Below, piece after piece: positions 61,188 through 64,000 of a stretch of DNA of 64,000 bases. Under the pieces are notes generated by a model that saw only the letters and a list, made by a program, of their open reading frames with translations, did not search any database and had not been told where the DNA came from. Every line of letters starts with the position of its first letter. The first letter of the stretch is position 1. Origin of the DNA: Mycobacterium neglectum (GTDB lineage Bacteria > Actinomycetota > Actinomycetes > Mycobacteriales > Mycobacteriaceae); the NCBI RefSeq assembly GCF_002591975.1, contig NZ_NVQE01000003.1, positions 186,001 to 250,000 on the forward strand. The letters are read 5' to 3'. Made by a program: the position numbers and the translations under genes.

Positions 61188-64000
61188 TCATGGTCGGATG
61201 GCGTCGATCGCGCGGTAGATCCGTTTCTCGCTCACCGGCCGGGCGGTGCCGAGTTGCTGGGCCCACAGGCTGACCCGCAGTTCCTCGATCTGGCGTGCGA
61301 TATCGCGGATGTCGTCGGCGGCGGCGCGAATAGGTGACAGCGCGCTGACGAGCTGGTCGAGCGCGTCTTGCACGTCGTGCACCCGCTGCATCCGCTCGCG
61401 GTCCGCCCCGACCGAATGCGGTAGTCGGTCCAACCGCCGGCTGATGGCGGTCAGGTAACGAGCGAGGTCGACCAGCCGGCCGGCCCCGGTGGCGGTGACG
61501 AAGCCCTTCGGCATGAGCCTGTCGAGCTGGTCGCGAATGTCGGCGATCGCGTCGGCCTGCGTGGGTGGCGGCGCGCTGGGCAACGCGAGATCGACGTCGT
61601 GGGCTGTGGCGAGCACCTTCTCGACCTGGCCCAGGATCGCCTGGGTCGTCGGCATCAATTGTTGGGCGAGGAGATCTCGCAGTGCGGTGAACTCGGATCG
61701 CGTCCACACCGGTGCCGGTGCGAGTCTGTCGGCGGCCGCGTCGGCGCAGTCGTCGAGCAGCGCCGCAAGCGACCCGTCGGGGTTCGCGCCCAGTACCAGC
61801 CGGGTGCGTGGGTCCAGGGCTCGCTCAAGGTTCTTCGTGGGCGACGGCACGGTCAGGCGCAGCAGCCGGCGGGTTCCCGGCACCATCGCAGCTGCCTGTT
61901 CGGCCGCTGTCGGGAACACGCGAACGTCGACCGCGGCGCCCGTATCGACCAGTGCAGGGAAGCCGCGCACGGCATGCCCGCCGTTGGAGCGTTCGACGGT
62001 GCGGGGCAGCTCGTCGAGGTCGTCGGGCCACGCGCGCAGGCCCGTTCGTTCCAGCTCGCCTGCGACCGCCTCGGCGACGGCCCGCCGGATCGGCACAGCG
62101 AGCTCTGACTGCAACGCCTCGAGATCCTTTCCGCGCGCGACCTCCTTGCCGTCGGACTCGACGGCGAAAGTGACCCTCAGGTGCGCAGGCAGCTTGTCGA
62201 GGTCGAACGCGTCGATCGGCACGAGGATGCGGGTCAGGCGGTGCAGTTCACGCTGAAGCGCCTGCAGTATCGGTTCACCGTCGGGCGCGATCGAGGCGAG
62301 CACGGCGCGCGCGGTATCGGGTGCCGGAACGAAGTTGCGGCGCAAGTCCTTTGGCAGCGACTTGATCAGTGCGGTGACGAGCTCCTCGCGCAGAGCCGGT
62401 ACCTGCCAGCTGAATTCGTCACCGCCGAGGCGGGCCAGCACCTCGACGGGTACGTGCACCGTCACGCCGTCGTCCTCGGCTCCCGGTTCGAACCGGTAGG
62501 TCAGCGGCAGGGAAAGGTTCTCGGCGCGCCACGCGTCCGGCTGCTCCACGACGGCGCCGTCCTTGCGCAGCAGATCGTCCCGCGTCAGCGTGAGCAGGTC
62601 AGGAGTCTTGTGTCGCTGCTTTTTCCACCACCCATCGAAGTGGCGCGCCGAAACGACGTCGGCGGGGATTCGCGCGTCGTAAAAGGCATAGATCTCTTCG
62701 TCCCCGACGAGCAGATCACGGCGGCGCCCACGCTCCTCCATCTCCGCGAGTTCCTCACGCAACGCGGCGTTATCGCGCAAGAAGTGGTGGCGAGTCTGCC
62801 AGTCGCCCTCGACGAGCGCGTGCCGGATGAAGAGCTCGCGGGCCAGCTGTGGGTCGAACTGCGCGTACCCGACACGACGGCCGACCACGAGTGGCAGGCC
62901 GTACAACATCACCCGTTCGAAGGCCATGACCTCGCCGCGGCGGGCACCCCAGTGCGGCTCGCTATAACTGCGCATGACAAGGTCGCCCGCGATTCGTTCG
63001 ATGTCCTCCGGCTGAACCCGTGCCGCGACGCGCCCGTACAGCCTGCTGGTCTCGACGAGGTCCGCGACGACGATCCACCGGGGCGGGCGCTTCGTGAGCA
63101 CCGAACCGGGGGCGAGAACGAATTTCACGTTGCGCGCGCCCTGAAAGTCACGGGACTCGCCCTCGCGCAATCCAATATGAGACAACAAACCGGCGACCAG
63201 CGCCGCGTGCACGCGGGCGGGATCGGCGGGCTCGTGGTCGTCGGACTCTCTGATGCCGAGGTCACGGGCGATGCTGCGCAGCTGCCCGGTGAGGTCCTGC
63301 CATTCGCGGATGCGTAGGTAGTGCAGGAACTCCTCGCGGCACATCCGGCGAAACGCGTTGCCCGAACGTTCCTTTCGCTGCTCACCCAGATAGCGCCACA
63401 GATTCAGATAGGAGACGAAATCCGAATGCTCGTCGGCAAACCTTGCATGCTTCTGGCGCGCGGCCTCTTCGCGGTCGGTCGGCCGTTCGCGCGGGTCGGG
63501 GATCGACAACGCGGCGGCCAGCACGAGGATTTCCCGCACGCAGTCCTCTTCGTCGGCCTGCAGAATCATCCGGCCGAGTCGTGGATCGACGGGCAGTTGC
63601 GCAAGGCGACGGCCGATGTCGGTGATGACGCCGTCGGTGTCGAAGGCGCCGAGTTCCTGTAGCAGCACGACGCCGTCGCGGATGCTGCGTCGCTCGGGTG
63701 GATCAAGAAACCCGAATGTCTCTATATCGCCGAGGTTCAGCGCCGCCATTTGAAGGATCACTGCCGCCAGATTGGTCCGCAGGATCTCCGGATCCGTGTA
63801 GCGAGGCCGCGAGGTGAAGTCGTCTTCGGAGTACAGGCGAATGCACACACCCGGGGCGGTGCGGCCCGACCGGCCCGCCCGTTGAGCGGCGGACGCTTGC
63901 GAGATCGGCTCGATCGGCAGCCGCTGCACCTTGGTCCTGCGGCTGTAGCGCGAGATGCGGGCGGTGCCGGGATCGACGACGTAGCGGATGCCGGGCACCG
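61188..64000 (-). CDS. hrpA: ATP-dependent RNA helicase HrpA (5' end beyond window)
   Basis: The visible 937 codons are the C-terminal part of a DEAH-box helicase; the ATPase domain with the DEAH motif and Walker A lies outside the window. The first helicase motif seen is QRAGRSGRTAPG (motif VI), followed by HA2, an OB-fold region and the long C-terminal DUF3418 part that is specific to HrpA (WRAENLSLPLTYRFEPGAEDDGVTVHVP in parts). HrpA acts in mRNA processing or rescue of stalled ribosomes in other bacteria. Frame is open to the window edge, so the gene is incomplete but intact as far as seen. Confidence 0.93.
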   Translation of the reverse strand, partial: VPGIRYVVDPGTARISRYSRRTKVQRLPIEPISQASAAQRAGRSGRTAPGVCIRLYSEDDFTSRPRYTDPEILRTNLAAVILQMAALNLGDIETFGFLDPPERRSIRDGVVLLQELGAFDTDGVITDIGRRLAQLPVDPRLGRMILQADEEDCVREILVLAAALSIPDPRERPTDREEAARQKHARFADEHSDFVSYLNLWRYLGEQRKERSGNAFRRMCREEFLHYLRIREWQDLTGQLRSIARDLGIRESDDHEPADPARVHAALVAGLLSHIGLREGESRDFQGARNVKFVLAPGSVLTKRPPRWIVVADLVETSRLYGRVAARVQPEDIERIAGDLVMRSYSEPHWGARRGEVMAFERVMLYGLPLVVGRRVGYAQFDPQLARELFIRHALVEGDWQTRHHFLRDNAALREELAEMEERGRRRDLLVGDEEIYAFYDARIPADVVSARHFDGWWKKQRHKTPDLLTLTRDDLLRKDGAVVEQPDAWRAENLSLPLTYRFEPGAEDDGVTVHVPVEVLARLGGDEFSWQVPALREELVTALIKSLPKDLRRNFVPAPDTARAVLASIAPDGEPILQALQRELHRLTRILVPIDAFDLDKLPAHLRVTFAVESDGKEVARGKDLEALQSELAVPIRRAVAEAVAGELERTGLRAWPDDLDELPRTVERSNGGHAVRGFPALVDTGAAVDVRVFPTAAEQAAAMVPGTRRLLRLTVPSPTKNLERALDPRTRLVLGANPDGSLAALLDDCADAAADRLAPAPVWTRSEFTALRDLLAQQLMPTTQAILGQVEKVLATAHDVDLALPSAPPPTQADAIADIRDQLDRLMPKGFVTATGAGRLVDLARYLTAISRRLDRLPHSVGADRERMQRVHDVQDALDQLVSALSPIRAAADDIRDIARQIEELRVSLWAQQLGTARPVSEKRIYRAIDAIRP

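Noticed and set aside
1..64000. tRNA, rRNA, CRISPR, insertion sequence or prophage
   Set aside because: No tRNA-like cloverleaf, repeat array, transposase or integrase was recognised.

Overview
The window is about 64 kb of high-GC DNA from an actinobacterium, almost certainly a mycobacterium and most likely a fast-growing Mycolicibacterium-type species. Marker genes are ESX-1 type proteins (MycP1, EccE1, EspB, EspL), the fadE2-ptpB pair, elongation factor G2, a haemophore-like secreted protein and a DUF222/HNH gene. Gene order also matches what I recall of M. tuberculosis: TetR, methyltransferase, aldehyde dehydrogenase, SDR and quinone oxidoreductase resemble Rv0144-Rv0149, fadE2-ptpB resembles Rv0154c-Rv0153c, and PPOX-fusA2 resembles Rv0121c-Rv0120c. 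I saw no rRNA, tRNA, CRISPR array, insertion sequence or phage.

Region 1 (1-12.2 kb) is lipid and aldehyde metabolism: a TetR fragment, two acyl-CoA dehydrogenases, an alpha/beta hydrolase, a PtpB-like phosphatase, and a leftward operon (aldehyde dehydrogenase, SDR, quinone oxidoreductase, haloacid dehalogenase) with a perfect 12-bp palindrome beside its -10 box. Two SAM methyltransferases and a TetR regulator flank it. Region 2 (12.2-16.5 kb) has a TetR, a small membrane protein, a FUSC-family membrane protein and a pirin. Region 3 (16.5-22.3 kb) is a complete fructose PTS: ptsI facing left, and a DeoR regulator, fruK, fruA and ptsH facing right, with a palindrome shared by the two promoters. 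Region 4 (22.5-27.1 kb) is mycP1-eccE1-espB-espL, the terminal part of an ESX-1 locus, without the core secretion genes in this window. Region 5 (27.1-37.6 kb) has a haem/PPOX-like protein, pyrE, a polyamine/iron-type ABC importer, small exported proteins, a MarR/FMN-reductase pair with a clear operator, and EF-G2.

Region 6 (37.7-41.9 kb) is a signalling block: a SigH-like sigma factor followed by a 57-residue membrane protein, a STAS anti-anti-sigma factor, an RsbT-like kinase preceded by a short overlapping ORF, and a large RsbU-like protein that joins a PP2C phosphatase to a second kinase domain. This looks like a partner-switching cascade around an ECF sigma factor. Region 7 (41.9-52.5 kb) has transporters, a MoxR/DUF58/DUF4129 operon, an O-methyltransferase, a coiled-coil protein and the potassium transporter Kup. 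Region 8 (52.6-64 kb) has a DUF222/HNH protein, GtrA, a rhomboid protease with an N-terminal zinc-finger-like segment, a haemophore-like protein, a beta-lactamase-fold hydrolase, an FAD oxidoreductase, a glutaminyl cyclase and the 3' part of hrpA.

Two patterns recur. About eighteen genes have a TANNNT -10 box 6-8 bases before the start codon, which predicts leaderless mRNAs and was used to choose several starts. Most convergent neighbours overlap at their 3' ends and have no terminator; I found only two convincing hairpins.
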